From NCBI GenBank assembly GCA_020628545.1, contig JAHDEX010000006.1, forward strand, positions 32,643 through 96,642: 64,000 bases of DNA. The letters are read 5' to 3'. The position numbers were made by a program, and so were the translations under genes. The stretch comes from Paracoccaceae bacterium (GTDB taxonomy: Bacteria > Pseudomonadota > Alphaproteobacteria > Rhodobacterales > Rhodobacteraceae). The notes under the pieces were generated by a model that was not told the DNA's origin, ran no database searches, and saw nothing but the letters and a program-made list of their open reading frames with translations. This document shows, piece after piece, positions 39,765-49,575 of this stretch (the stretch's first letter is position 1; each line of letters starts with the position of its first letter).

Positions 39765-40979
39765 CTAGTTGCCGCTTGGCTCTACCGCAGCCTGGATAGC
39801 TTCGGCAAAGGCTTCTGGTGTCATTTCACCGAGGAACAAGGCGGCAGTATTCTGTTGTGCAACCGACCAAACGTTGCCGGTTTCAGGAAGTTCATAGAAC
39901 ACCCGCATATCGTTGCTGCGTGAGGCCTCGATAAATTCCTCAAGGATGCGATTTTCCGCGGGCACCACGTTTTTGTTCGTGGTCATGGTGATGGTATCGA
40001 CGACCATTTGCTGCGCCTGATCACCCATCATCCACTGCAGGAACGTCGTCGCAGCATCCGGGTACTCGGTCTGGGAGTTCACGAGGTAGATGTATTCAAG
40101 CCCCGTCACCGTGGCTGGCTTGTTGTCGCCCACAGCAGGGAACGGAACCACACCAAGGTCAACATCCGGGTTGATTTCCTGATAACCAGCGTAGTCTGCG
40201 GAGCCGCCGGGCATCATCGCACCCTGCCCCAATGCGGCCAGCGCTTTGCCTTCCACATATGGTGTCGACAGAGCACCTGGCTGCATGCAATCGCCAATGT
40301 CTTGCAGGAAATGAGCGGCTTCCAGAAGGTCAGGGTCTGTAAACTTGCGTTCACCGCGGCGCAACGCAGCAAACCCATCCACGCCCAGAACAGAAGCCGT
40401 CATCATCATATACATGAATGAGGGTACGATCCCGTCAGATGCAGGTACGATCAGTGGTGTAACGCCCTGATCTTTCATCGAGGCGCACATTTCGAGGAAC
40501 TCTGCCTGCGTAGCAGGTGGTGTCATGCCAAGGTCTTCGAAAATGTTGCGGTGGTAATAGAGGCCAACCGAATAGGTACCAAGGATCGGAACGCCCCAGA
40601 CCTGACCGTTCTGATCAATGGCGTCGGCAGCTGCATCGCGCAAGCTTGAGGTGTCGAGCTTATCGGTCAGTTCCAATGCGTAACCGGCTTCGGCTGCGGC
40701 CAGCGTTTCTGGTCCAGCGGGCAGTCCGAACAGATCAGGCGCTTCACCCGCAGCGAGGGCGGTATTCAGCCGCGCGGAATAGTTTGTACCTGCGATCTCT
40801 TCCAACTCGATCGTGATGTCGGGGTGGGCTTCTTCAAACGCATCGAGAATGGCTTGTGCGCGATCTTTCCACTCTGGATGGTTATGCCACATGGTAAGCG
40901 TCACTTCGGCGAACGCTGGTGCGGCGGCACCAAAGGCCATTGCACTCGCGAGAAGCGCTGATGTCAGGGTATATTTCAT
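39765..40979 (-). CDS. CUT1 sugar ABC extracellular solute-binding protein
   Basis: MKYTLTSALLASAMAFGAAAPAFAEVTLTMWHNHPEWKDRAQAILDAFEEAHPDI; signal peptide; start reset from ORF track. Confidence 0.92.
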   Translation of the reverse strand: MKYTLTSALLASAMAFGAAAPAFAEVTLTMWHNHPEWKDRAQAILDAFEEAHPDITIELEEIAGTNYSARLNTALAAGEAPDLFGLPAGPETLAAAEAGYALELTDKLDTSSLRDAAADAIDQNGQVWGVPILGTYSVGLYYHRNIFEDLGMTPPATQAEFLEMCASMKDQGVTPLIVPASDGIVPSFMYMMMTASVLGVDGFAALRRGERKFTDPDLLEAAHFLQDIGDCMQPGALSTPYVEGKALAALGQGAMMPGGSADYAGYQEINPDVDLGVVPFPAVGDNKPATVTGLEYIYLVNSQTEYPDAATTFLQWMMGDQAQQMVVDTITMTTNKNVVPAENRILEEFIEASRSNDMRVFYELPETGNVWSVAQQNTAALFLGEMTPEAFAEAIQAAVEPSGN

Positions 40980-41031
40980 GGTCTCTCCTCCTGTTGGTGC
41001 TGCGGATACCTCCCATCCGCAGCGTTTGGTT

Positions 41032-42219
41032 TTAGGTGTCGCGCAAGGCACGACCGGTCTTTGGGTCAAAGAAATGCAATCGCTCACACGCCACCGCGAC
41101 ACGGGCGACATCGCCCTTCCGGGCTTTGGATTGGGATGAAAAGCGGCAGATGCAGCGGCCCTGGATGTCACCTGTCATGGAGACTTCTTCGAGGTTGTCG
41201 ACATCGTCTTCGACGGCAACAGCCGGCGCCGACAGCGCAACGTGCGCCATGTGGTCAGAGCCAAGCGATTCCACCAATGCAACTTGCGCCTCAAAAACCT
41301 GATCCACTGGATGGTCGGGCTGGAGCGCCGCGTCTTCGAGGTCTTCTGGCCGCAGGCCAACGATGATGTCCGTCATCGCGTGATCGCGAACGAGGTTGTA
41401 TTTTGCGAGGGCCGCATCGGGAACGGTTAGCGTTGCATCGCCCAGCTTCACTTTGATGCCACCTGCGTCACGCAGAAGCGTTCCATAGAACAGGTTCATT
41501 GCGGGCGATCCAATGAAAGCCGCGACGAACGTGTTGGCCGGATCGTGGTAAATCTCATCGGGGCTTGCGACCTGCTGCAGCACGCCGTCTCGCATCAGGG
41601 CGACGCGGTCACCCATCGTCATTGCTTCCACCTGATCATGCGTGACGTAGATCGTCGTGACCGCCAACTGGCGTTGGATCTGGGCTACCTCCGCCCGCAT
41701 CTTCACACGTAATTTCGCGTCGAGATTGGACAGAGGCTCATCCATCAGAAAGACAGACGGGCGCCGGATGATTGCGCGCCCCATCGCGACACGTTGACGT
41801 TGCCCACCCGACAGATTGCCAGGTCTGCGCTGCAGATAGGGTTCCAATTGCAAAGTCTTCGCGACCTCCTGCACACGCCGCGCAATTTCTTCCTTGCCCA
41901 CTTTCGCGATTTGCAAAGGGAACGCGATATTGTCGAAAACGGACATGTGCGGGTAAAGTGCATAGCTTTGGAACACCATCGCGATGTCGCGATCGCGCGA
42001 GGCGAAGTCGTTCACAACCTGGTCGCCGATCAGCACTTCACCGCTCGTGATGTCTTCTAGACCGCCGATCATCTTCAGTGCGGTCGACTTACCGCACCCA
42101 GACGGACCAACCAGCACAAGAAATTCGCCGTCTGCGATCTCAATCGACAAGTCGCTCAGCGCAGGTTGGGCTGCTCCCGCATAAGACTTCTTCAGATTTC
42201 TAAGACTGACGGTCGCCAT
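41032..42219 (-). CDS. CUT1 sugar ABC ATP-binding protein (UgpC/MalK/MsmX-like)
   Basis: VGPSGCGKSTALKMIGGLE...LSGGQRQRVAMGRAIIRRPSVFLMDEPLSNLDAKLRVKMR, TOBE-like C-terminus. Confidence 0.94.
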   Translation of the reverse strand: MATVSLRNLKKSYAGAAQPALSDLSIEIADGEFLVLVGPSGCGKSTALKMIGGLEDITSGEVLIGDQVVNDFASRDRDIAMVFQSYALYPHMSVFDNIAFPLQIAKVGKEEIARRVQEVAKTLQLEPYLQRRPGNLSGGQRQRVAMGRAIIRRPSVFLMDEPLSNLDAKLRVKMRAEVAQIQRQLAVTTIYVTHDQVEAMTMGDRVALMRDGVLQQVASPDEIYHDPANTFVAAFIGSPAMNLFYGTLLRDAGGIKVKLGDATLTVPDAALAKYNLVRDHAMTDIIVGLRPEDLEDAALQPDHPVDQVFEAQVALVESLGSDHMAHVALSAPAVAVEDDVDNLEEVSMTGDIQGRCICRFSSQSKARKGDVARVAVACERLHFFDPKTGRALRDT

Positions 42220-42358
42220 GCCTGCTCCGACTTCGGCCGCAGCTGCGACCCTCCCTGATTGCCAGACTGCACGACCCTCCTCGGCCGTATCGCAGCTGGT
42301 GGAGAAGAGTAAGCATATAATCAATCACGTTTCAATATATAATCTATGGAATGTAACA

Positions 42359-42372
42359 AATAATATATTATT
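42359..42372. promoter_or_regulatory. Candidate GntR operator (AATAATATATTATT palindrome)
   Basis: 14-bp perfect palindrome between the ATPase and gntR-type genes; core ATAATATATTA recurs at 43187-43197. Confidence 0.5.
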
Positions 42373-42411
42373 CAGATGGGCAGCCGTCTTTGACGACTAA
42401 TTCTTCAAGAT

Positions 42412-43068
42412 TTACGCATGGTTGCGGGTGGTCTTTAGCTGCAAATACATCTGATCTCCGGCCCCACGCACGTGCTTCTTGATGCTGGCAATGGCGGCCT
42501 CGGTGTCACTATCGCGAAAGGCCTGCAGCAGCTCTCGATGCTCTCTGAGTATCTCCGCGTGACGTGCGCGCGAGATTGGAACGCTCATCGCCAGGGCATT
42601 CAGAATGCGACGTTGCAGTTTCCAGATCCCGAATGCGCGTCCATTGTAATGCTTGCGTGCAATGAGTTCGTGGAACTTGAGGTCGAGCCCGGTAAACTTT
42701 GGTTTGTCCTCAACCGGGGTGGCCTCCAACTCTGCCTGGATTGCCTCAAGCGCTTTGAGATCTTCCTCAGTGCAGCTCTTCGTGAAGGTTTCCACAAAGT
42801 ACGGCTCCATCAACTGGAGCACTTCGAAGATGTCCCGCAACGAATCGGAATCGAAGGTAGACACCGTCGCACCCTTGTTTTGGGCAATTGTCACAATGCC
42901 CTCACCCTGCAACAGACGGAGTGCCTCTCGCACGGGGATGATCGACGTGCCGTAACGCGATGCAAGGTCCTGCACTTTCAACCGGGTCCCGCCAGGGAAC
43001 ACGCCATTCCCGATATCAGTCAGGACACGCGTATAAATTGATGTGCTGTCAGCGGATGTCTTTGCCAT
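42412..43068 (-). CDS. GntR-family regulator, FCD (FadR) subfamily
   Basis: LKVQDLASRYGTSIIPVREALRLLQGEGIVTIAQNKGATVSTF wHTH plus helical FCD domain (DLKFHELIARKHYN). Confidence 0.9.
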   Translation of the reverse strand: MAKTSADSTSIYTRVLTDIGNGVFPGGTRLKVQDLASRYGTSIIPVREALRLLQGEGIVTIAQNKGATVSTFDSDSLRDIFEVLQLMEPYFVETFTKSCTEEDLKALEAIQAELEATPVEDKPKFTGLDLKFHELIARKHYNGRAFGIWKLQRRILNALAMSVPISRARHAEILREHRELLQAFRDSDTEAAIASIKKHVRGAGDQMYLQLKTTRNHA

Positions 43069-43186
43069 GCTTTGTGTCCCTTGCCGTCATACGCTTACGC
43101 ATACCTTTTGAGGCAACCGTATTACAAATCGGTCGTTTTAGATATCTTTAGCAGCCTAATCAGCCAAAACATTATTGACAACGCGG

Positions 43187-43197
43187 ATAATATATTA
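43187..43197. promoter_or_regulatory. Candidate GntR operator (ATAATATATTA)
   Basis: Same 11-nt core as 42360-42370, upstream of the 43244 SBP gene. Confidence 0.5.
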
Positions 43198-43243
43198 CTA
43201 ACAATAATATTTAATATACTAAATTGATCATTGGGAGGATCAC

Positions 43244-44473
43244 ATGGCATTTTCGTCGCGTTTGCTGGCCGGTACGGCCTTGGCCACCGCTCTTGTTGCA
43301 ACATCCGTCACGGCCCAGCAGGTCGTTCTCGACGTCACCGCCTGGAAAGGCAACGAGGCCGAACCAGCTGGTCTACCAGAATTGGTCGCCGCCTTTGAGG
43401 AAGCGAACCCAGACATTGATGTCGAGCTTTCCTACATCAGCCGACTGGATACAGACCTTGTTTTGCCACCACGTTTGCAGGGAAATGATGCGCCAGATGT
43501 CATGATGACGGATATGCCGCTTGTGCAGATCTGGTCTGACGCCGGTTTGCTGGCCGATCTCGGAACAGACTCAGAATGGTATGCACGCCTTGAGCCGTCG
43601 CTGGTCCCGTCAGTTACGTCGGGTGAGGCTGTCTACATTATGCCGCTTGAAGTCATCGGGATGGGCAACTTCGTAAACATGGGTCTGCTCAAACAAGCGG
43701 GCCTTGATGCAGCGCCGAGCACGCTCGACGAACTTTATGCCGCCTGCGCGGCATTGGATGCAGCCGGAATCAGCCCAATGATATTCACCGGCGGTTTCTC
43801 TGCGCCACTGTTTGTGATCGCAAATGGGCTTGAAGCAACAGACGCAGCAGCCAAGCTTGGCATGGCCGAAGAAACCTTCACTGAATCTGAAGCATTCAAT
43901 GGCTCCATCGATCTTGTACGCACCTTGATCAACAACAAATGTGTAGATCCTGACGCACAAGCAGGGCTCGACCCTTGGTCGACGGCGCTCACAGAATTCA
44001 AGGCGGGCAATTACGCCATGATGCCGCAAGGCGCGTGGAACATTGCCGATTTCTCGACAGTGGAAGGGCTCGACTACGTCTTTGCGCCAATTCCATCTGG
44101 GAAAGACAGCGGTGTCGCGCTCGACCTTTTCGGAATCGGATGGTCAATCAGTTCGCAAAGCGCGCACCCAGAAGAAGCAGCCCGTTTCGTGAACTTTTTC
44201 GCCGATCCGTCCAACCTCCAAATCATGCTGGATGCTGAAAGCGCCTACAGCCCGTTCCAAGGTGGGGCGAGCGGCACACCCGATCTCGCAGCGCCTTATG
44301 ATCAGTCCCGCATCGACGGTGGTGTCGTCATGTACCCATTTGCTGTGCTTGATTGGCCAAAGCCACTTGAGGGCGAAATTTGGGATAGCTTGACTGGCTT
44401 CCTGCTGGATACAAGCAAATCGAACGAAGCTGTCCTGGAACGTTGGGACGAAGCGGTCGAAGACGCTCTATAA
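43244..44473 (+). CDS. CUT1 sugar ABC extracellular solute-binding protein
   Basis: MAFSSRLLAGTALATALVATSVTAQQVVLDVTAWKGNEAEPAGLPELVAAFEEANPDIDVELSYI; signal peptide. Confidence 0.9.
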   Translation: MAFSSRLLAGTALATALVATSVTAQQVVLDVTAWKGNEAEPAGLPELVAAFEEANPDIDVELSYISRLDTDLVLPPRLQGNDAPDVMMTDMPLVQIWSDAGLLADLGTDSEWYARLEPSLVPSVTSGEAVYIMPLEVIGMGNFVNMGLLKQAGLDAAPSTLDELYAACAALDAAGISPMIFTGGFSAPLFVIANGLEATDAAAKLGMAEETFTESEAFNGSIDLVRTLINNKCVDPDAQAGLDPWSTALTEFKAGNYAMMPQGAWNIADFSTVEGLDYVFAPIPSGKDSGVALDLFGIGWSISSQSAHPEEAARFVNFFADPSNLQIMLDAESAYSPFQGGASGTPDLAAPYDQSRIDGGVVMYPFAVLDWPKPLEGEIWDSLTGFLLDTSKSNEAVLERWDEAVEDAL

Positions 44474-44480
44474 GGCATCC

Positions 44481-44506
44481 GCAGCGCGCCTTATCCGGCG
44501 CGCTGC
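44481..44506 (+). other. Intercistronic stem-loop between SBP and permease genes
   Basis: GCAGCGCGCC-TTATCC-GGCGCGCTGC, perfect 10-bp GC stem and 6-nt loop. Confidence 0.8.
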
Positions 44507-44534
44507 GACAAACGCCTGACCAGAAAGCCCTTTC

Positions 44535-45404
44535 ATGAAACGCAATCTGTCCATCTACTGGTTCACCGCACCAGCGCTGTTGGTTTTGGGGTGCTTCTTC
44601 ATCTACCCCATTGGGCTTTCACTTCAGATGAGTTTCACCGACTTCAAAGGTGTCGGAGAGGCAAATTATGTCGGGTGGGAAAACTACGATCGTTTCGTCT
44701 CTCGGTCCCGCTATATGAACGCGGTGTGGGTGACGCTGAAGTTCACTTTCGCCGTTGTCGTGCTGCAAACCTTGCTTGGCCTGATTTTTGCGGCGCTTCT
44801 GCATCGGATGCCTGCAATCAGGAACTTTTGTCGCGCCGTCCTGTTCACGCCAGCGATGATGTCTTTTGTGATTGTCGGCTACGTCTGGCAGTTCATCTAT
44901 TCGCCCAGCTCGGGCGGGCTGAATGCCGTGCTTGAACTCATCGGTTTGGGCAACCTGACCCGCGGCTGGCTCGGCGATCCTGATACAGCGCTTTATGCCA
45001 TCGCAGTCACGCATGTCTGGATGTTTGTAGGCTACACGACTGCAATTTTCCTCGTCGGTTTCGCCAATATCCCGCAAGATATCGAGGAAGCGGGCCGGCT
45101 GGACGGCGCCAAATCGTGGCAACGATTCTGGTATCTCGAACTTCCGATGCTCGCACCCAGCTTCACGGTCAACATTATCCTATCGACGGTTGGCACGCTC
45201 AAAACGTTCGAACTGCCGTTCATCATGACCCGCGGCGGTCCGGACCGTGCAACCAATACGCTTAGCCTTGAGATCGTGAATAACCTCTTTGGGTCCTACA
45301 AGTTTGGTTTCGCCTCAGCGCTTTCGATCATCATGCTCTTCATCGTGGTCATCGTCGCGATGATCCAGAATTCATATCTTCGCCGGAAAGAGGGCAACAC
45401 ATGA
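44535..45404 (+). CDS. CUT1 sugar ABC permease (MalF-like)
   Basis: IEEAGRLDGAKSWQRFWYLELPMLAPSFTVNIIL EAA-loop. Confidence 0.92.
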   Translation: MKRNLSIYWFTAPALLVLGCFFIYPIGLSLQMSFTDFKGVGEANYVGWENYDRFVSRSRYMNAVWVTLKFTFAVVVLQTLLGLIFAALLHRMPAIRNFCRAVLFTPAMMSFVIVGYVWQFIYSPSSGGLNAVLELIGLGNLTRGWLGDPDTALYAIAVTHVWMFVGYTTAIFLVGFANIPQDIEEAGRLDGAKSWQRFWYLELPMLAPSFTVNIILSTVGTLKTFELPFIMTRGGPDRATNTLSLEIVNNLFGSYKFGFASALSIIMLFIVVIVAMIQNSYLRRKEGNT

Positions 45405-46225
45405 CCCTCCAGAAGTTCATATCCTGGGCTGCACAAGCAACCATGGTCTCAACCGTGATCGCGATGCTGACACCAGTCATCTACATGATCGCCATGTCAT
45501 TCAGGACAGCCGCGGAGATTATTGAAAAGCCGCTGGGCCTGCCAGAAACTCTCTATTTTGGAAACTACGCCAACGCCTTGGCGCAGATGCCCTACCTGCG
45601 ATCAGTGTTCAATTCTATCTCAATCACCCTTGCGGTGACACTGCTGGTGGCACTGCTTGGTTCCATGGCCGCTTATCCGCTGGCCCGCCGTACCAGTCGC
45701 TTTAGCCGGATCGTCATCATGCTCGTGGCGCTGGGCCTTGCGACCCCACCGTTTGTGACCATTACACCGATCTATGTCATCTTCCGCAATCTTGGGCTGC
45801 TCGACACGTATCTTGGGGTCATACTCGCATTCACGGCGCTAAACTTGCCACTCGCGGTGTTCTTCTACACCAGTTTTATCGGGGCCATCCCTAAAGAGCT
45901 TGAAGAAGCCGCGAAGCTCGACAATTGCAGCGATTGGCAAATCTATTGGCACATCATCCGCCCACTTTTGGGCCCCGCAACGGCAACGCTCTCGCTTTTT
46001 GTGACGTTGATGGTGTGGAACGACTTCACCTATCCTCTTCTGCTGCTCACATCGCCTGAGAAATTCACAGTGATGATCAGCGTCTATCGGTTCCTCGGAA
46101 ACCTGAACGTCCAACCCGATCAGCTTTTCCCGGCCGCAGTGCTCGGATCACTCCCACTCTTGGTGCTCTTCATCTTTTTCCAACGCCGGATCGTCTCGGG
46201 CGTCACCGCGGGGGCCGTGAAATGA
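45401..46225 (+). CDS. CUT1 sugar ABC permease (MalG-like)
   Basis: LEEAAKLDNCSDWQIYWHIIRPLLGPATATLSL EAA-loop; ATGA overlap. Confidence 0.92.
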   Translation: MTLQKFISWAAQATMVSTVIAMLTPVIYMIAMSFRTAAEIIEKPLGLPETLYFGNYANALAQMPYLRSVFNSISITLAVTLLVALLGSMAAYPLARRTSRFSRIVIMLVALGLATPPFVTITPIYVIFRNLGLLDTYLGVILAFTALNLPLAVFFYTSFIGAIPKELEEAAKLDNCSDWQIYWHIIRPLLGPATATLSLFVTLMVWNDFTYPLLLLTSPEKFTVMISVYRFLGNLNVQPDQLFPAAVLGSLPLLVLFIFFQRRIVSGVTAGAVK

Positions 46226-46956
46226 GTTGTCTAACTGGGAAGTCCATCGTGCTCACTGGCGGCGGAGCTGGCATCGGATTTGGTATTTTGCGCCAATGCA
46301 TAGCGGCGGGCGCCGAAGTGACCGTCTTTGATGTGAACCCCGAACATGCAGCGCGCGTTGGCGCCGAAGGTGGCCACTTCGTCCAACTGGACGTCGGCGA
46401 CCCGCTGGCCTTGCAATCAGCAGCACAGCAGATTTCCAAATGCGACGGCCTCGTGAACAACGCAGGCATCACCATTCAGAAGCCCCTTTCGCACTTGACG
46501 CTCGCGGACATGGAACTGTTGTGGGCTGTGAACCAGCGCGCCGTTCTGCTTCTTTGCCAAGCCTTGGCGCCAAAGATGGCGGAAGGAGGTGCCATCGTGA
46601 ACGTCGCCTCCAACCATGCCAAGGCCAGCGCCGCCGGATACGAAGCCTACGCCGGGACCAAAGGGGCCATTGTCGCCATGACCCGCGCCCTCGCGTGGAG
46701 CCTTGGGCCACAGGGTATCCGGGTCAATGCACTCGCCCCCGGCCTGACCATGACCGAAACCGTGCAGCGCGCGGCCGATGCGACGCCCGGATTATCGGAC
46801 ACTTTCGACGCTTGGCACGCCTCCGGCACCCCGGCCAGCGTCGATGAGATCGGCAAGGTCGCCGTCTACCTTTTGTCTGACGCCTCCGCTGCCCTCACCG
46901 GTTCTGAAATCATCGCGGATCACGGTATGTCCGCCCGTTTGGGGGCGCTGACATGA
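46222..46956 (+). CDS. SDR-family oxidoreductase
   Basis: IVLTGGGAGIGFGILRQCIAAGAEVTVFDVN...NNAGI...YAGTKGAIVAMTRALAWSLGPQGIRVNALAPG. Confidence 0.92.
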   Translation: MSCLTGKSIVLTGGGAGIGFGILRQCIAAGAEVTVFDVNPEHAARVGAEGGHFVQLDVGDPLALQSAAQQISKCDGLVNNAGITIQKPLSHLTLADMELLWAVNQRAVLLLCQALAPKMAEGGAIVNVASNHAKASAAGYEAYAGTKGAIVAMTRALAWSLGPQGIRVNALAPGLTMTETVQRAADATPGLSDTFDAWHASGTPASVDEIGKVAVYLLSDASAALTGSEIIADHGMSARLGALT

Positions 46957-46999
46957 TCCGCACCCTCATCATCGCCACGCCCGCAGGAGCATCCATCCA

Positions 47000-48205
47000 A
47001 TGAGTACGACTTTCGCTTCTGATCCGGCCACGGTGGCAACAACTGCGTCTCACCCTCGTATCACGGCAATCCGCCCTTATGCTGTTTGGGTCGGTGGCCG
47101 CAATCAACTGATCGTCAAAGTCGAAACCGACAGCGGGATTTATGGGTGGGGCGAAAGCGGGCTTTCCGGTCGCGAGAAAGCGGTCGTTGGCGCGATCGAT
47201 CACTTTCGGGAATTACTCTTGGGCGAGAACCCGATGCAAATTGGTGCTTTGTGGCAGCGTCTTTACCGTAGCCAGTACTTCGAAGGTGGACGCGTCTTGC
47301 AGGCCGCCATCTCAGCCATCGACATCGCCTTGCATGACATCAAAGCAAAAGCCTTAGGCGTCCCGGTCTATCACCTCCTCGGCGGTTCGCAGCGCGATCA
47401 TGTTCCGACATTCGCAAGCACGTCTTCAACTGGCTTCGATCAGACGATCACACAGGCGAAACGGCTCGTGGATCAGGGGTGGAACTGCATTCGGATTTTC
47501 CCGGACTTCAGCGATCCGGAAACTTTCGAACCGCGCGATCATATTGCACCAACAGCTGCGATGTGTCGGGACGTCCGTGCAGAATTGGGCGAAGGTATCA
47601 CTCTTGGGATAGATTGGCACCACAGGCTGTCCGTCGCTGAGGCCGCCTCCTTTTGTCAGCGTCTACCGTCCGGAACCCTGGACTTTTTGGAAGAACCGAT
47701 CCGGGATGAGACCCCGGAAGCGTATGAAGCGCTGCGTCGCATGACCGATATTCCTTTTGCGATCGGAGAGGAGTTTTCCAGCAAATGGGAGTTTCGTCCC
47801 TACATCGAACGCGACATCCATCAGTTTAACCGGGTCGACGTCTGCAATGTTGGCGGCTTGAGCGAGGCCATGAAAGTCGCCTCAATGAGTGAGGCGCATT
47901 ATGTGGACCTGATGCCCCACAACCCACTCGGCCCGATCTGCACCGCAGCGAGTATTCACTTCGGTGCAGCAGTCCCAAATTTTGCCTGGCTTGAAGTGAA
48001 AGTTGAGTCGGATGGGGTCTATGTTGTCGATGACGCAGAAGACCTGTTTGTCGTCCAGCCCAAGCGCAATGGAACTGTTTTTGATGTCCCCAATAGTGTC
48101 GGACTGGGCGTCGATGTTGACGAAGAGCATGCAAAAAGCCTGGACTTCAAGTTCTGGAACACACCCATGCTACGCCGGAAAGACGGCTCTATAACCAACT
48201 GGTAA
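47000..48205 (+). CDS. Enolase-superfamily (mandelate racemase/muconate lactonizing) sugar-acid dehydratase, galactonate dehydratase-like
   Basis: KVETDSGIYGWGESGLSGREKAV...AAISAIDIALHDIKAKALGVPVYHLLGG...LGIDWHHRLSVAEA...LDFLEEP. Confidence 0.85.
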   Translation: MSTTFASDPATVATTASHPRITAIRPYAVWVGGRNQLIVKVETDSGIYGWGESGLSGREKAVVGAIDHFRELLLGENPMQIGALWQRLYRSQYFEGGRVLQAAISAIDIALHDIKAKALGVPVYHLLGGSQRDHVPTFASTSSTGFDQTITQAKRLVDQGWNCIRIFPDFSDPETFEPRDHIAPTAAMCRDVRAELGEGITLGIDWHHRLSVAEAASFCQRLPSGTLDFLEEPIRDETPEAYEALRRMTDIPFAIGEEFSSKWEFRPYIERDIHQFNRVDVCNVGGLSEAMKVASMSEAHYVDLMPHNPLGPICTAASIHFGAAVPNFAWLEVKVESDGVYVVDDAEDLFVVQPKRNGTVFDVPNSVGLGVDVDEEHAKSLDFKFWNTPMLRRKDGSITNW

Positions 48206-48356
48206 CGCTTGCGCTTTCGGACCTTTGATCGGTCTTAATCGTGCTGAAAAAGCACGTCAATGCATACGCAAACTCACAAATGTCAATTATCCGACACATT
48301 ATTGACAACCATAACGGTCCTACTTTCGGCAAGATTACCGTGGAAGGATCATTCAA

Positions 48357-49439
48357 ATGAAAAAGACAGTGCTTTTGGCTGCAGTCTCTGCAGTTGCGAC
48401 ACTCGCATCACAGGCGAGTGCCACGAACAGTAACATTCAATGTGGTCAGGACTACACAGTACGGGCAGGCGATTTTCTATCCGGGATTGCAAAGCGGGCT
48501 TACGGACAGGCTGGAAGCTATACGCTCATCTACCAAGCAAACGCGGAAGCGATTGGCCCTAATCCGGCATTGATTAATGTCGGCGCGAAGCTGTTTATTC
48601 CCTGCGAAAACGCAGACCTCAGCGCATCAGTTGCAGACACCTCGACCGTTGGGCGCGCGGAAACAACTGCCGCACTGCCGGGTCCATCTTCGAGCCGTCC
48701 GATCCGCGTTCTGACAGGAACAGACTGGGCGCCTTTCACAAATGAAGATCAGGAACAAGGCGGCCTTCTGACGGAAGTCGCGAACCTCGCTTTGGCGCAG
48801 GCCGACGGCAAGCCCGAATACCAGATCGACTTCATCAACGACTGGGGCGCGCATCTCTCGCCGCTTTTGACAGACCACGCATACGATTTCAGCATTGGTT
48901 GGACACAGCCAAATTGTGATCTGATTGATCAGCTTAACGATGACTCGAAATTCCGCTGTAACAACTTCAACTGGACAGACCCGCTCTATCAGCAGGTCGT
49001 GGCATACTACACTAAGAGTGACATGGCAGATTACGGTGAGCATGCGCAGCTGTCCGGCCAGACGATCTGTCGCCCGGCTGGTTATTCAACAGCAATGCTT
49101 GAAGAAGTTGGTCTTGCGGAACCGGACATCACCTTGGCACGTCTCGCCGATCCGGAAGCTTGCCTGAAAGCGGTTGTCGCCGGCGACGTTGACGTGGCCC
49201 TTGTGGCGACAGACGTGGCCGAAGGCATCCTGGAAACCTTCGAAGACCCGGCAGTCGTGAAGTTTCACGAGCCCCTTTCCTATATGTCTTCACTGCGGGC
49301 TTTGATTTCGAAAACCCATCCTGAAAGTGAAGAGCTTGTCGATACGTTCAACAGCGGCCTGACAAAGATCAAGGACTCAGGCGTCTGGTTTGACACCGTG
49401 CGCCGTCACCTGACGGAGCACCGCGCGTCACAATCTTAG
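48357..49439 (+). CDS. LysM domain fused to periplasmic SBP (SBP_bac_3-like) domain
   Basis: CGQDYTVRAGDFLSGIAKRAYGQAGSYTLIYQANAEAIGPNPALINVGAKLFIPCE then RVLTGTDWAPFTNEDQEQGGLLTEVANLAL... Confidence 0.82.
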   Translation: MKKTVLLAAVSAVATLASQASATNSNIQCGQDYTVRAGDFLSGIAKRAYGQAGSYTLIYQANAEAIGPNPALINVGAKLFIPCENADLSASVADTSTVGRAETTAALPGPSSSRPIRVLTGTDWAPFTNEDQEQGGLLTEVANLALAQADGKPEYQIDFINDWGAHLSPLLTDHAYDFSIGWTQPNCDLIDQLNDDSKFRCNNFNWTDPLYQQVVAYYTKSDMADYGEHAQLSGQTICRPAGYSTAMLEEVGLAEPDITLARLADPEACLKAVVAGDVDVALVATDVAEGILETFEDPAVVKFHEPLSYMSSLRALISKTHPESEELVDTFNSGLTKIKDSGVWFDTVRRHLTEHRASQS

Positions 49440-49575
49440 GTCGGCGCGGCCACAAACACTGTGGCGAGCGTCCTTTTCTACGCTCGCCCAATAATACCAG
49501 CATCACTAGATGCGAAAACTGCAGTCCTTTGGACTGTTTGAGGCACAAATAGGCATCTCGAAAGGAGTGTCTAAA

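Noticed and set aside
47826-48134. Minus ORF within the enolase-superfamily gene
   Set aside because: Shadow ORF inside a strong coding region.
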